64,000 nucleotides of DNA from Ga0077530 sp046293075. Lineage in GTDB: Bacteria; Pseudomonadota; Alphaproteobacteria; Rhizobiales; Hyphomicrobiaceae. Of the stretch, positions 42,492 to 51,368 are shown one piece after another. A program made the position numbers and the translations under genes. The notes below the pieces were generated by a model. The model ran no database searches, had not been told where the DNA came from, and was given only the letters and a program-made list of their open reading frames with translations. The DNA is taken from the NCBI GenBank assembly GCA_046293075.1, contig JBKBPL010000013.1, forward strand, positions 1 to 64,000, read 5' to 3'. The number at the start of each line of letters is the position of its first letter. Within the stretch, counting starts at the first letter, position 1.

Positions 42492-43565
42492 CTACGCGCG
42501 CGGCAGCAGCACCCAGTAGTCGAGATCGAGGATCACGCCGGGCGCATATTTGCCGGGCGCGGTTTCCAGCGGGAATGAGCCGGGCGCGAGATCCTTGACA
42601 CCGACGAGCCGCAGACGCAGCGCACCGACATCGCTGCGCCCCGGCAGCTCCGCCTTGTCGAGCACCTGCGACCAGGCATAGACGGTGTCGCCGGCAAACG
42701 CCGGCGCAACGTGCCGTCCGCCGTTGATCGCGGCGATATGGAAGGCATTGGCGAGGCCATTGAACGACAGCGCCCGCGCCAGCGAAATCACGACGCCGCC
42801 ATAGACCAGCCGCCGCCCGAAGCGGCCCTGCCCCTCGACGTGCTGGTTGAAGTGCACGCGGGCGGTGTTCTGGTAGAGCCGGGTTGCGATCTGATGCTCG
42901 GCTTCCTCGATGGTCACGCCGTCGACGTGATCGATCTTCTCGCCGACCGAATAGTCATTCCAGAAGTGCACGGAACCTGAGAGGGCCGTGTCCCATGACG
43001 CAACGTGCAGCGGCGGCACAGCCGCGCCGAGCTGATCGGCGGTAACGGCCGCGGGAAGCGTCGGAACGCAAGGTGTGGGTGCGGGCGCCGACTTGTCCCG
43101 CTTGCGCACCATGACCCAGCGGGCATAGGTGAGCACGGTGACGCCGTCCTGATTGATTCCGTTCGTGCGGACGTAGACGATCCCCGAATCGCCGCTCGAA
43201 TTCTCGCGCAGGCCCAGCACCTCGGAGGTCGCCGTCAGCGTATCGCCCGGATAGACAGGGGCGAGAAAGCGGCAGTCCGCATAGCCGAGATTTGCGATCG
43301 CGTTGAGCGAGATGTCGGGTACCGTCTTGCCGAGGATCACGTGAAAGACGATGAGATCATCGATGGGGGCTGTCGGGTATCCGATCGCACGCGCGAACGG
43401 CACCGAGGACTGCACCGCGAAGCGGCCGCCATAAAGGCCCTGATAGACGGCCACGTCGCCCTCGGTGATCGTGCGTGGCGTTGCGTGGGCCAGCACCTGG
43501 CCGACATGAAAGGTCTCGAAGAAGTTGCCGGCGCCGGATTTTGCCGTGGTTGTGCTTGATGTCAT
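42492..43565 (-). CDS. mch: Mesaconyl-CoA hydratase (MaoC double-hotdog)
   Basis: The enzyme interconverts mesaconyl-C1-CoA and beta-methylmalyl-CoA in the ethylmalonyl-CoA pathway. The 357-residue protein has two fused hotdog domains. FFETFHVGQVLAHATPRTITEGD and GKTVPDISLNAIANLGYADCRF in the first half, and YQNTARVHFNQHVEGQGRFGRRLVYGG in the second, match the Rhodobacter and Methylobacterium enzymes closely. ATG 43,565 is the point where homology begins; the frame extends to 43,736. Other pathway genes (ccr, ecm, mcd, mcl) are not in the window. It points to growth on acetyl-CoA-yielding or C1 substrates without a glyoxylate bypass. Confidence 0.9.
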   Translation of the reverse strand: MTSSTTTAKSGAGNFFETFHVGQVLAHATPRTITEGDVAVYQGLYGGRFAVQSSVPFARAIGYPTAPIDDLIVFHVILGKTVPDISLNAIANLGYADCRFLAPVYPGDTLTATSEVLGLRENSSGDSGIVYVRTNGINQDGVTVLTYARWVMVRKRDKSAPAPTPCVPTLPAAVTADQLGAAVPPLHVASWDTALSGSVHFWNDYSVGEKIDHVDGVTIEEAEHQIATRLYQNTARVHFNQHVEGQGRFGRRLVYGGVVISLARALSFNGLANAFHIAAINGGRHVAPAFAGDTVYAWSQVLDKAELPGRSDVGALRLRLVGVKDLAPGSFPLETAPGKYAPGVILDLDYWVLLPRA

Positions 43566-43734
43566 CGCTCGTCTGCCGATAGCATGAGGCCAAGCTGGCA
43601 CCGCTCCAAGAAAGGAGCCGGCGCGATCATGAAACGGTCTTGAGATTTTCGATACCCTTTTCGCGACTTTGCGGAGGTTGCGACGGACGAGCAATCGCCA
43701 AGGAGTCGCACAGGGCAAGGAGCTTGGGTCGCTC

Positions 43735-44565
43735 ATGACGTCGGAGATCGAACAACAAAAGGCAGGGACGCTGGCTGCCCAAGCCGATTCCGGGTCGGTC
43801 GAGGCCTCTCTTCAGGCGCTGCAGCGCGCCCTGGCCTCCGGCAGTGCCGCGACAGCGCAGGCGCGGTTCATCGCGGCTGTCGAACGGGCTCTCTTGCAGG
43901 ATGCTGACGGGCCGCGGCAGGATGCCCACTGGCATCTTCATGATCTTGCGCTTGCCTGCGATCGCGCGGGCGAGGTGCTGCTCGCACACGAGCGGCTAGA
44001 GCCGGGCGTGGAGGCCCTCCGCCTGGGTCTGCGGATCCGCGAGCTGCTGTCTCACGCGACTGTGACCGATGACCTTTTCTGCGCCACGGTCGAGATACCA
44101 ATCGAGCTTGCAGCAAGCCATTTCGCAATCGCGCACGCCTACCAGCGCGGCAGCCAGCCGGCCAAAGCACTCGCCGAATTGCAGGCCGGCATTGCCGCCT
44201 ATCGGAACAAAGTCGAAAGCCGCGACGACCCCTATGCGCTCGACACGCTCGCCGCCCATCTCGAGGACGCCGGGCGCTGCGCCCGCGACGTTCCTGACCG
44301 CGAGGCCATGCGCGCCCTGTTCGCAGACAGTCTCGGCCTGCGCGAGCGGGCGGCGCAGCTCGCACCGGAGGACCCCGACTTTGCTCGCGCCTTCATCGAG
44401 GCCTGCGTCTGGCGCACCCCCGACCTTGGCAAGGCGTCCGCCATGTGGCTGGACCGCGCGCGCCGCCTGCTTGCCGATCGGGAAGCCGCGGCATGCCCGA
44501 TACCGGGCACCGCGAGGCTGCGAAATCTCGTCGACACGGCCGGGGCGCCCTACCTGTCGCGCTGA
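43735..44565 (+). CDS. Uncharacterised TPR-like protein
   Basis: This 276-residue soluble protein is Ala/Leu/Arg-rich and almost all helical. Segments such as LALACDRAGEVLLAHERLEPGVEALRLGLRIRELL and HAYQRGSQPAKALAELQAG have the spacing of tetratricopeptide repeats. No catalytic motif or signal peptide is seen. ATG 43,735 has AAGGAG upstream at a somewhat long spacing. It precedes the structured region and the cox-type operon on the same strand but is separated from it by 218 bases. I do not recognise a named family. Confidence 0.65.
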   Translation: MTSEIEQQKAGTLAAQADSGSVEASLQALQRALASGSAATAQARFIAAVERALLQDADGPRQDAHWHLHDLALACDRAGEVLLAHERLEPGVEALRLGLRIRELLSHATVTDDLFCATVEIPIELAASHFAIAHAYQRGSQPAKALAELQAGIAAYRNKVESRDDPYALDTLAAHLEDAGRCARDVPDREAMRALFADSLGLRERAAQLAPEDPDFARAFIEACVWRTPDLGKASAMWLDRARRLLADREAAACPIPGTARLRNLVDTAGAPYLSR

Positions 44566-44589
44566 GCCCCGCCAGTCCCGAAAAGTGGC

Positions 44590-44715
44590 GCGCAGGTATG
44601 CCTCGGTTGTGACATCGCCCCTTGCCAAGCCGGGCCCGGACGGGTTGGAATGCTTGGCGTACCTGCGCACACCCTGCGCCGGCTGCCGGGCAAGGTCTCC
44701 TTGCAGCCGGTGTGC
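44590..44715 (+). promoter_or_regulatory. Highly structured leader upstream of the cox-type operon
   Basis: Three nested or adjacent inverted repeats fill this intergenic stretch. The outer arms at 44,590-44,602 and 44,656-44,668 pair over 13 positions with one G-U. Inside them GCCAAGC (44,624-44,630) pairs with GCTTGGC (44,652-44,658). Next, a long bulged hairpin spans 44,667-44,715, with CAAGG-TCT-CCTTG at its tip and CCGGCTG/CAGCCGG and GCACAC/GTGTGC in the stem. There is no U tract. It may be a cis-regulatory RNA, mRNA-processing structure or protein-binding site controlling coxM, which starts 69 bases later. Confidence 0.5.
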
Positions 44716-44783
44716 TCTCGCGCGGCGGCCAAATTCAACCCAGGATTCTATTCAGGCGAGCGAACGCACGAGGCAAACACGGC

Positions 44784-45638
44784 ATGAGATATGAGAAACC
44801 GACGACGGTCGAGGCGGCAACAGCCCTCCTGGCCGCGCAAGGGGCGCGGGTCCTCGCTGGGGGCACCGACCTCCTTGTTCAGATGCGGTCCCGCATCGTC
44901 GCTCCGCACATCCTTGTGGACATCAAGGGGATCGAGGCGACCCGCAAGATCACCAAGGACAGCAGTGGCTACACCATCGGCGCCGCTGTCACGGGCGCCG
45001 AGATCAAGGAGCATCCGACACTGTCCAAGGACTGGCCGGGTCTGGTCGAGGCCGCCAATCTGATCGGCTCGACGCAGGTGCAGGGCCGCTGCTCGCTCGG
45101 GGGCAACCTTTGCAACGGCTCCCCGGCCGCCGACAGCGTACCGGCCATGATCGCGGCCGGCGCTGTCGCGACCATCGCCGGCCCCAAGGGCACGCGCGAG
45201 CTGCCTGTTGAGGACATCATGCTCGCCCCGCGCAAGCTGGCTCTGGAGCTAGGCGAGTTCATCGTCTCGTTCAAGGTTCCACCGCGGCCGAAGAACGGCG
45301 GCGACGCCTATCTGCGCTTCATCCCGCGCACCGAGATGGACATTGCCGTGGTCGGCTGCGGCATAGCGCTCGCGCTCGATGATTCGGGCACCTGCACCAC
45401 CGCCCGCGTCGCGCTCGGCGCCGTCGCCGCGCGGCCACTTCTGGTCGCAGATGCAGCCAAGGCGCTTATCGGTACCAAGGTCGATGATGCCGCCCTCGGG
45501 AAGCTGGAAGCTGCCGCCCGGGCAGCGTGCAAGCCCATCGACGACAAGCGCGGCACCGTAGAGTTCCGCATCGACGTGGCGGGGACCCTCGCCAAGAGGG
45601 TCGCGAAGATCGCGCTCGAGCGTGCAAGAAAGGTTTGA
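44784..45638 (+). CDS. CoxM-type FAD-binding medium subunit of a molybdenum hydroxylase
   Basis: This 284-residue flavoprotein carries electrons from the iron-sulfur subunit to an acceptor in xanthine-dehydrogenase-family enzymes. The FAD-binding motifs are LAGGTDLLVQMRSR near residue 30 and YTIGAAVTGAEI near residue 75, with GGNLCNGSPAADSVPAM typical of the family. ATG 44,784 starts the homology; the frame runs back to 44,622. It is the first gene of the operon order medium-small-large, the coxMSL order of carbon monoxide dehydrogenases. It is followed one base later by the small subunit. Confidence 0.92.
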   Translation: MRYEKPTTVEAATALLAAQGARVLAGGTDLLVQMRSRIVAPHILVDIKGIEATRKITKDSSGYTIGAAVTGAEIKEHPTLSKDWPGLVEAANLIGSTQVQGRCSLGGNLCNGSPAADSVPAMIAAGAVATIAGPKGTRELPVEDIMLAPRKLALELGEFIVSFKVPPRPKNGGDAYLRFIPRTEMDIAVVGCGIALALDDSGTCTTARVALGAVAARPLLVADAAKALIGTKVDDAALGKLEAAARAACKPIDDKRGTVEFRIDVAGTLAKRVAKIALERARKV

Positions 45639-45639
45639 G

Positions 45640-46116
45640 ATGACCAAGCATCATGTAACGACCACCATTAATGGTGACCCGGTCGAGTACCTTTGCGAGA
45701 GCGAGCAGACACTGCTCGACTGCCTGCGCGACGAGCTCGATCTCATCGGCGCCAAGGAAGGCTGCTCGTCCGGCGATTGCGGCGCCTGCAGCGTGCTGCT
45801 CGATGGCCGCCTCGTCTGCTCGTGCCTGGTCCTCGGTGTGGAGGCCGAAGGCAAGGAGATCGAGACGATCGAGGGCATGGCTCAGGGCGACGAGTTGCAT
45901 CCGCTGCAACGGAAGTTCCTTGAGCACGCGGCCCTGCAGTGCGGCGTCTGTACGCCCGGCATTCTGATCGCCGCCAAGGCACTCCTTGCCAAGAACCCAG
46001 ACCCTACCGAAACCCAGGTCCGCTACTGGCTCGCCGGCAATCTCTGCCGTTGCACCGGGTATGACAAGATCGTTCGCGCCGTCATGGACGCGGCCGCCGA
46101 GATGAGAGGAGCCTGA
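45640..46116 (+). CDS. CoxS-type [2Fe-2S] small subunit of a molybdenum hydroxylase
   Basis: This 158-residue electron-transfer subunit has two [2Fe-2S] clusters. The plant-type ferredoxin motif is in GCSSGDCGACSVLLDGR, and the second cluster in CGVCTPG and LCRCTGY. Both cysteine sets are complete. ATG 45,640 starts one base after the coxM stop, and its own stop is two bases before the large-subunit ATG. Translational coupling across the three genes is therefore likely. Confidence 0.94.
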   Translation: MTKHHVTTTINGDPVEYLCESEQTLLDCLRDELDLIGAKEGCSSGDCGACSVLLDGRLVCSCLVLGVEAEGKEIETIEGMAQGDELHPLQRKFLEHAALQCGVCTPGILIAAKALLAKNPDPTETQVRYWLAGNLCRCTGYDKIVRAVMDAAAEMRGA

Positions 46117-46118
46117 TC

Positions 46119-48398
46119 ATGCAAGAGCGTGTCAAGAAGCCCCAGTTCGATGTCATCGGCACCCGCCCCGTCCGCCCGGACGGTGTCGACAAGGTCACCG
46201 GCCGCGCCAAGTACGGCGCCGACCTCAAGATGGCCGGGCAGCTCGTGGGCAAGGTCCTGCGATCGCCGCATCCCCACGCCGTCATCAAGTCGATCGATGT
46301 CTCGAAGGCGCTGGCGCTACCCGGCGTCAAGGCGATCGTCACGCGAGACGACTTCGCCGATCAGGGCTCGGAGTTCGTGCCGGCCGGCGAGATGCTGATC
46401 AACTACCGCGACGTCGTGCGCAACGTGATGGCGCGCGAGAAAGTGCTCTACGAGGGCCACGCAGTGGCTGCCGTTGCTGCGATCAGCGAGAAAGCCGCGC
46501 TCGCCGCACTCGATGCGATCAAGGTCGACTATGAGGTGCTGCCGCACGTCATCGACGAGATCGAGGCGATGAAGCCGGACGCGCCCATCCTGCAGGACGA
46601 TCTCATCACGCAGGGCGTGACCCCGGCACCGACAAAGGCGTCGAACGTCGCGAAACGTGTCGAGTTCGCGCTTGGTGACACGGCGAAGGGTTTCGCCGAG
46701 GCCGACGTGATCATCGAGCGCGAGTTCAAGACCAAGCCGGTCCATCAGGCCTATATCGAGCCACACGCCTGCGTCGCCTCGGTCTCGGAGGATGGCTCGG
46801 CCGATCTCTGGGTCACCACCCAGGGTCATTGGGTCGTACGCGCCCATTGCGCGAAGCTGCTCGGGTGGGATGTGACGAAGATTCGCGTCACATCGTCCGA
46901 GATTGGTGGCGGCTTCGGCGGCAAGACGGTCGTCTATCTCGAGCCGGTGGCGCTGGCGCTCTCGAAGAAGGCCAGGAAGCCGGTGAAGATGGTGATGAGC
47001 CGGGAGGAGGTCTTCAAGGCCTCCGGCCCGACCTCCGGCGGCACCGTACGCGTGAAGATGGGTGCAAAAAAGGATGGCCGCATCACAGCTGCCGAGGGCG
47101 AGATCATCCTACAGGCCGGCGCCTTCCAGGGCAGCCCGATACAGCCGGCCTGTATGTGCGCCTTTGCCAACTACGACCTCGAGAACGTGAAGATTGTCGG
47201 CTTCGATGTCTTGTCGAACCGGCCGAAGGTGGCTGCCTACCGAGCGCCCGGTGGACCGATCTCGACCTATGGCGTTGAGAGCGTCGTCGACGAGCTTGCC
47301 GAGCAACTCGGCATGTGCCCGATCGAGCTCAGGCTCAAGAATGCGGCCAAGGAAGGCACGAAGGCCGCCTACGGACCCAAGTTTGGTCCCGTTGGCCTCG
47401 TCGAATGCCTCGAAGCCGCGAAGGCGAGCGACCACTGGAAGGCTCCGCTCGGCCCGAACCAGGGACGCGGCGTTGCAGCCGGTTTCTGGTTCAACATTGG
47501 CGGCGAGACGACTGTGTCGCTGCAGCTCAACGAGGACGGCACGCTGACGCTCATGGCCGGCACACCGGACATCGGCGGCTTGCGCGCCTCGCTCTGCATG
47601 ATGGCGGCTGAAGAGCTCAAGGTCGACGTCAGCAAGATCCGCCCGATCATCGCGGACACGAGCTCGCTCGGCTACAACTTCCTCACCGGCGGCAGCCGCT
47701 CCACCTTCTCAAGCGGCATGGCCACCGTCGAGGCGGCGCGCTCCATCATCAAGCAGGCCTGCCAGCGCGCGGCGAAGCTCTGGGAGATCCCGGAGGAGGC
47801 CGTGACCTGGGAGGACGGCGAGGTCCGCCCAGCCGGTGAAAACGCCGGCAAGCACAAGCCCATGTCGCTGAGCGACATCGGCAAGATCGCCGGCAAGACC
47901 GGCGGTGCGATCGTCGGCTATGCGGCGATCAGCGCCCAGGGTGCAGCCCCGAGCTTCGGCGTCCATATCGCCGACACCGAGGTCGACCCCGGCACCGGCA
48001 GGATCACGGTGACGCGCTACACGACCATCCAGGACGCCGGCCGCGCGATCCACCCCTCCTACGTCGAAGGGCAGTACCAGGGCGGCGCCGCGCAGGGGAT
48101 CGGCTGGGCGCTCAACGAGGAGTATATCTATGGCCCCGACGGCAAGCTGCAGAACGCGGGCTTCCTCGACTATCGCATCCCTGTCGCTTCAGACTTGCCG
48201 ATGATCGACACGATCATCGTCGAGGTTCCGAACCCGCGCCATCCCTATGGTGTGCGCGGCATCGGCGAGACGCCGATCGTGCCACCGATGGCCGCGATCG
48301 GGGCTGCGGTGCGCCGGGCAACAGGTGTGCGTTTCTTCGAGCTCCCGATGTCGCCACCGAAGGTGCTGAAGGCCATGAAGGCCGCCGGCAAGGCGTAA
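46119..48398 (+). CDS. Molybdopterin-binding large subunit of a CoxL/xanthine-dehydrogenase-family hydroxylase
   Basis: This 759-residue catalytic subunit binds the molybdenum cofactor. The conserved EIGGGFGGK and the active-site base in GIGETPIVPP near the C-terminus are present. The active-site loop reads AYRAPGGP, not AYxCSFR of form I carbon monoxide dehydrogenase nor AYRGAGR of form II. The substrate is therefore probably an N-heterocycle, aldehyde or CoA-bound aromatic compound, not proven CO. It closes the medium-small-large operon. The cofactor would need moa/mog genes such as moaB in this window. Confidence 0.9.
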   Translation: MQERVKKPQFDVIGTRPVRPDGVDKVTGRAKYGADLKMAGQLVGKVLRSPHPHAVIKSIDVSKALALPGVKAIVTRDDFADQGSEFVPAGEMLINYRDVVRNVMAREKVLYEGHAVAAVAAISEKAALAALDAIKVDYEVLPHVIDEIEAMKPDAPILQDDLITQGVTPAPTKASNVAKRVEFALGDTAKGFAEADVIIEREFKTKPVHQAYIEPHACVASVSEDGSADLWVTTQGHWVVRAHCAKLLGWDVTKIRVTSSEIGGGFGGKTVVYLEPVALALSKKARKPVKMVMSREEVFKASGPTSGGTVRVKMGAKKDGRITAAEGEIILQAGAFQGSPIQPACMCAFANYDLENVKIVGFDVLSNRPKVAAYRAPGGPISTYGVESVVDELAEQLGMCPIELRLKNAAKEGTKAAYGPKFGPVGLVECLEAAKASDHWKAPLGPNQGRGVAAGFWFNIGGETTVSLQLNEDGTLTLMAGTPDIGGLRASLCMMAAEELKVDVSKIRPIIADTSSLGYNFLTGGSRSTFSSGMATVEAARSIIKQACQRAAKLWEIPEEAVTWEDGEVRPAGENAGKHKPMSLSDIGKIAGKTGGAIVGYAAISAQGAAPSFGVHIADTEVDPGTGRITVTRYTTIQDAGRAIHPSYVEGQYQGGAAQGIGWALNEEYIYGPDGKLQNAGFLDYRIPVASDLPMIDTIIVEVPNPRHPYGVRGIGETPIVPPMAAIGAAVRRATGVRFFELPMSPPKVLKAMKAAGKA

Positions 48399-48439
48399 TT
48401 GGGACGAGGCGCGCCCAGTTGCGGCGCGCCTGCCGGCTT

Positions 48440-48473
48440 CGGGCCTGCGCCGCAAGAGGTGCAGGCCCGTTTA
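48440..48473 (+). terminator. Possible terminator or attenuator between the large subunit and the MoaD-like gene
   Basis: CGGGCCTGC / GCAGGCCCG forms a perfect 9-bp stem with a 12-base loop, followed by TTTA. The U tract is short, so it may only reduce read-through into the downstream small gene. Confidence 0.5.
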
Positions 48474-48494
48474 CTTTAAAGGAGAGGCCAACGC

Positions 48495-48740
48495 ATGGCC
48501 CATGTCGTTCTGATCGGAAACCTGCGGCAGTACACCGGCGACATTACCGAGCTCGACGTCGATGCCGGCACCGTGCGCCAGCTCTTTCGCAAGCTCGGCG
48601 AGAGGTTCCCGGAGCTGGCCCCTCATCTCGAGGAAGGGCTCGCGGTCGCGATCGACGGCCAGATCTACCAGGACGCGCTGCTCGCGCCAATCGGACCCGA
48701 CTCGGAGGTCCATATCCTCCCACAAATCGCCGGCGGGTGA
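48495..48740 (+). CDS. MoaD/ThiS-like ubiquitin-fold protein
   Basis: This 81-residue protein has a beta-grasp fold and a C-terminal GG, the site adenylylated and thiocarboxylated in MoaD and ThiS sulfur carriers. It starts MAHVVLIGNLRQYTGDI and has AAGGAG-like AAAGGAGAGG upstream. It lies 96 bases after the molybdenum hydroxylase large subunit, separated by a hairpin, and could make a sulfur donor for cofactor or sulfido-ligand insertion in that enzyme. A general MoaD or an unrelated beta-grasp carrier is also possible. No E1-like activator is adjacent. Confidence 0.8.
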   Translation: MAHVVLIGNLRQYTGDITELDVDAGTVRQLFRKLGERFPELAPHLEEGLAVAIDGQIYQDALLAPIGPDSEVHILPQIAGG

Positions 48741-48807
48741 GCAACCCTGTGCAGGCGCGGGTTCCCGTGCCCGGTGATCGGAACAGGCGAGAAGAGCAGA
48801 TCGTCGC

Positions 48808-50430
48808 TCAGGCGACCGACTGCTCAGCTCCGAAATCCCGGCCGGGCGCTGCGTCGAACAGTGCCTTGGTGTATTCGTGCTTCGGATCGCGGAAGACGTC
48901 TGCCGTCGTCCCATGCTCGACAACGACACCGTTCTTCATGACTGCGATGCGGTCGCAGATCTGGGCCGCAACGCGAAGGTCGTGCGTGATGAACAGCACC
49001 GCGAGGTCAAATTGCTTGCGGATGCTGTCGAGCAGCTCGAGCACCTGCGCCTGCACGGACACGTCGAGCGCCGATACGGCCTCATCCGCGATCAGCAACG
49101 TCGGCCCCATCGCGAGGGCACGGGCAATGCAGATGCGCTGGCGCTGGCCGCCCGAAAACTGGTGCGGGTAGCGATCGAGCGCGTCCGGTGAGAGGCCGAC
49201 GAGCCCCATCAGCTCGCGCGCCTTGTCGAGGGCCTTCTCGCGCGCCATCCCGAAATTCATCGGCCCCTCGACGATCGACTGGCCGACCGTGCGTCGGGGA
49301 TTGAGCGACCGATAGGGATCCTGAAAGACGATCTGGATATTGCGCCGATAGGGCCTGAGCTCGCGCTCCGGCAGGTGCGCGACGTCGGCACCGTCAATAA
49401 GGATCTCGCCGTCGGTCGGCTCGATCAGCCGCGCGATGCAGCGCGCGACGGTCGTCTTTCCCGAGCCTGACTCGCCAACGATCCCGAGCGTCTCGCCCTT
49501 GCGGATGTGGAAGTTCACCGCCTGCGCCGCCTTGACGATGCGCGCCCTGCGGTTGAAGAACGTGCGCCGGCCGTAGATTTTCGAAAGGTTCTTCGCCTCG
49601 AGCGCGATCTTACCCTCGACGGGCGCGCGCTTTGGCGGCACCAGGCTCGGCACGGCGGCCACCAGCATCTTGGTGTAGGCTTCCCGGGGACGCCTCAGCA
49701 CCTCCTCACGCGTACCCTGCTCGACGACGCGGCCATTCTGCATGACGACCACGCGGTCGGCGATCTCGGAAACGACGCCGAAGTCATGCGTGATGAACAT
49801 CACGCCGGTATTGCGGCGCGACTGCATCTCCTTGATGAGCCGAAGGATCTGCGCCTGAGTCGTCACGTCGAGTGCGGTCGTCGGCTCATCTGCAATAAGC
49901 AGCGCCGGATCGAGGATCAATGCCGCAGCAATCATGATGCGCTGGCGCTGGCCGCCGGAGAGCTGATGCGGATAGGCATCGATCATCAGCTCCGGATCGG
50001 GCAGGTGCACCGCGCGCATGATCTCCAGCACGCGCTGGCGCTGCTCCGCCGCCGAGAGATTGGTGTGGATCTCCAGCACCTCGGCGATCTGCTGCCCCAC
50101 CCGCTGCACGGGGTTGAGCGCCGTCATGGGCTCCTGGAAAATCATGCCCATGCGCGTGCCGCGCAACGCGCGCAGGCGATGGATGTCCGCCTTGATGGTA
50201 TCCTCGCCCTGCAGCAGCGTCTCACCCGCCGTGACCACGAGATCGCGCTTCGGGAGCAGCCCCATCACGGCCTGCGCCGTGACCGACTTGCCGGAGCCCG
50301 ACTCGCCGACAATGCAGACGATCTCGCGGGGGCCGATGTCGAAGCTGATACCCTCGATCGCGTTCTCACGATCGGCGCCACGGGGCAGACGCACTGTGAG
50401 ATTGCGCACTGAGAGAACGGGCTCCGTCAT
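48808..50430 (-). CDS. Fused dual ATP-binding subunit of a dipeptide/oligopeptide-type ABC transporter
   Basis: This 540-residue protein contains two ATPase domains in tandem (about residues 5-265 and 285-530), equal to DppD and DppF joined. Each has Walker A GESGSGKS/T and an ABC signature (LSGGQRQRI and FSGGQRQRI). It powers the permeases encoded just upstream. Two starts are plausible: ATG 50,430 and ATG 50,451, created by a 21-base tandem duplication. I chose 50,430 because homology begins there. It is the last gene of the SBP-permease-permease-ATPase operon. Confidence 0.95.
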   Translation of the reverse strand: MTEPVLSVRNLTVRLPRGADRENAIEGISFDIGPREIVCIVGESGSGKSVTAQAVMGLLPKRDLVVTAGETLLQGEDTIKADIHRLRALRGTRMGMIFQEPMTALNPVQRVGQQIAEVLEIHTNLSAAEQRQRVLEIMRAVHLPDPELMIDAYPHQLSGGQRQRIMIAAALILDPALLIADEPTTALDVTTQAQILRLIKEMQSRRNTGVMFITHDFGVVSEIADRVVVMQNGRVVEQGTREEVLRRPREAYTKMLVAAVPSLVPPKRAPVEGKIALEAKNLSKIYGRRTFFNRRARIVKAAQAVNFHIRKGETLGIVGESGSGKTTVARCIARLIEPTDGEILIDGADVAHLPERELRPYRRNIQIVFQDPYRSLNPRRTVGQSIVEGPMNFGMAREKALDKARELMGLVGLSPDALDRYPHQFSGGQRQRICIARALAMGPTLLIADEAVSALDVSVQAQVLELLDSIRKQFDLAVLFITHDLRVAAQICDRIAVMKNGVVVEHGTTADVFRDPKHEYTKALFDAAPGRDFGAEQSVA

Positions 50431-50469
50431 GCCAGTTAGAACCTCTTGCATGCTGGTCAGAACCTCTTG
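50428..50469. repeat. 21-base tandem duplication at the permease/ATPase gene junction
   Basis: Bases 50,428-50,448 and 50,449-50,469 are adjacent copies that match at 18 of 21 positions. Each copy, read on the minus strand, includes AAGAGGTTCT and ends in CATG, giving an ATG. The upstream copy contains the TGA stop of the permease; the matching codon in the other is TAA. The duplication therefore supplies a second start codon and a second AAGAGG-like ribosome site for the ATPase gene. Confidence 0.7.
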
Positions 50470-51368
50470 GCGAAGCGCGGGTCGAGCGTGTCGCGCAAGC
50501 CGTCGCCGAGCATGTTGATCGCAAGTACGGCAAGCGCCAGGGCGATGCCGGGATAGAGGATGTTATGCGGCAGGATGCGGAAGTAGGTCCGCCCCTCCGC
50601 CATGATATTCCCCCAGGTCGGCACTTCCGGCGGAATCCCGATGCCGAGGAACGACAGGATTGCTTCGACCAGGATGGCGCTGGCGCAAATGAAGGTACCC
50701 TGCACGATCAGCGGCGCAGTGGTATTCGGCAGAACGTGGCGGAACAGCAGGGTCGGCGTGGGCGTGCCGACGGTGATGGCGCTCTCGACATAGGGCTCCT
50801 CTCGAATTGAGAGGACGACCGAGCGCACGAGACGCACGACGCGCGGCACCTGCGGAATCACGATCGCAATGACCACGGCCGGCAATCCGGCGCGCGACAG
50901 CGATACGAGGGCGATCGCGAGCAATATCTCGGGGATGGCCATCAACCCATCCATGAAACGCATGATGATGCCGTCGAGCCAGCGGATGTAGCCGGCGATC
51001 ATCCCGATGATGAGGCCAATGAAGACCGCGAGGACGGCGACCGTTACGCCGACGATGAGCGACACGCGCGCGCCGTAGATCACGCGGCTGTAGATGTCGC
51101 GCCCCAGACTGTCGCTGCCGAAGCGGTACACAACCGGTATGCGCTTGCCCTCTTCGTCGCGCACCATGGTGACGTAGCCGGGCTTCTGGTTCCGCGCCGA
51201 CGGATTGATCTCAGCGGGATCGCGCGTGCCGAGGAAGGGCGCGAGAATGGCAACCGTCAGCAGGACAAGGGCAATCGAGCCGCCGAAAATGACGCTCGGA
51301 TTGCGCAGCACGGTGGACCAGACGGACCGACGTCGGGAGACAGGTGGAGCTGCGTCGATGCTGGCCAT
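50457..51368 (-). CDS. ABC transporter permease (DppC/OppC type)
   Basis: This 303-residue inner-membrane protein has the BPD-type permease plan: an N-terminal helix (IFGGSIALVLLTVAILAPFLG), then five more helices and the EAA loop EAILSFLGIGIPPEVPTWGNIM that contacts the ATPase. It pairs with the DppB-type permease, whose stop overlaps this start by one base. The ligand class is probably peptides or related solutes from family resemblance. Confidence 0.93.
   Translation of the reverse strand: MASIDAAPPVSRRRSVWSTVLRNPSVIFGGSIALVLLTVAILAPFLGTRDPAEINPSARNQKPGYVTMVRDEEGKRIPVVYRFGSDSLGRDIYSRVIYGARVSLIVGVTVAVLAVFIGLIIGMIAGYIRWLDGIIMRFMDGLMAIPEILLAIALVSLSRAGLPAVVIAIVIPQVPRVVRLVRSVVLSIREEPYVESAITVGTPTPTLLFRHVLPNTTAPLIVQGTFICASAILVEAILSFLGIGIPPEVPTWGNIMAEGRTYFRILPHNILYPGIALALAVLAINMLGDGLRDTLDPRFAKRF

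Noticed and set aside
44784..48398. True carbon monoxide dehydrogenase
   Set aside because: Gene order fits, but the large subunit lacks the form I AYxCSFR loop and the form II AYRGAGR loop, so I call only the wider family.
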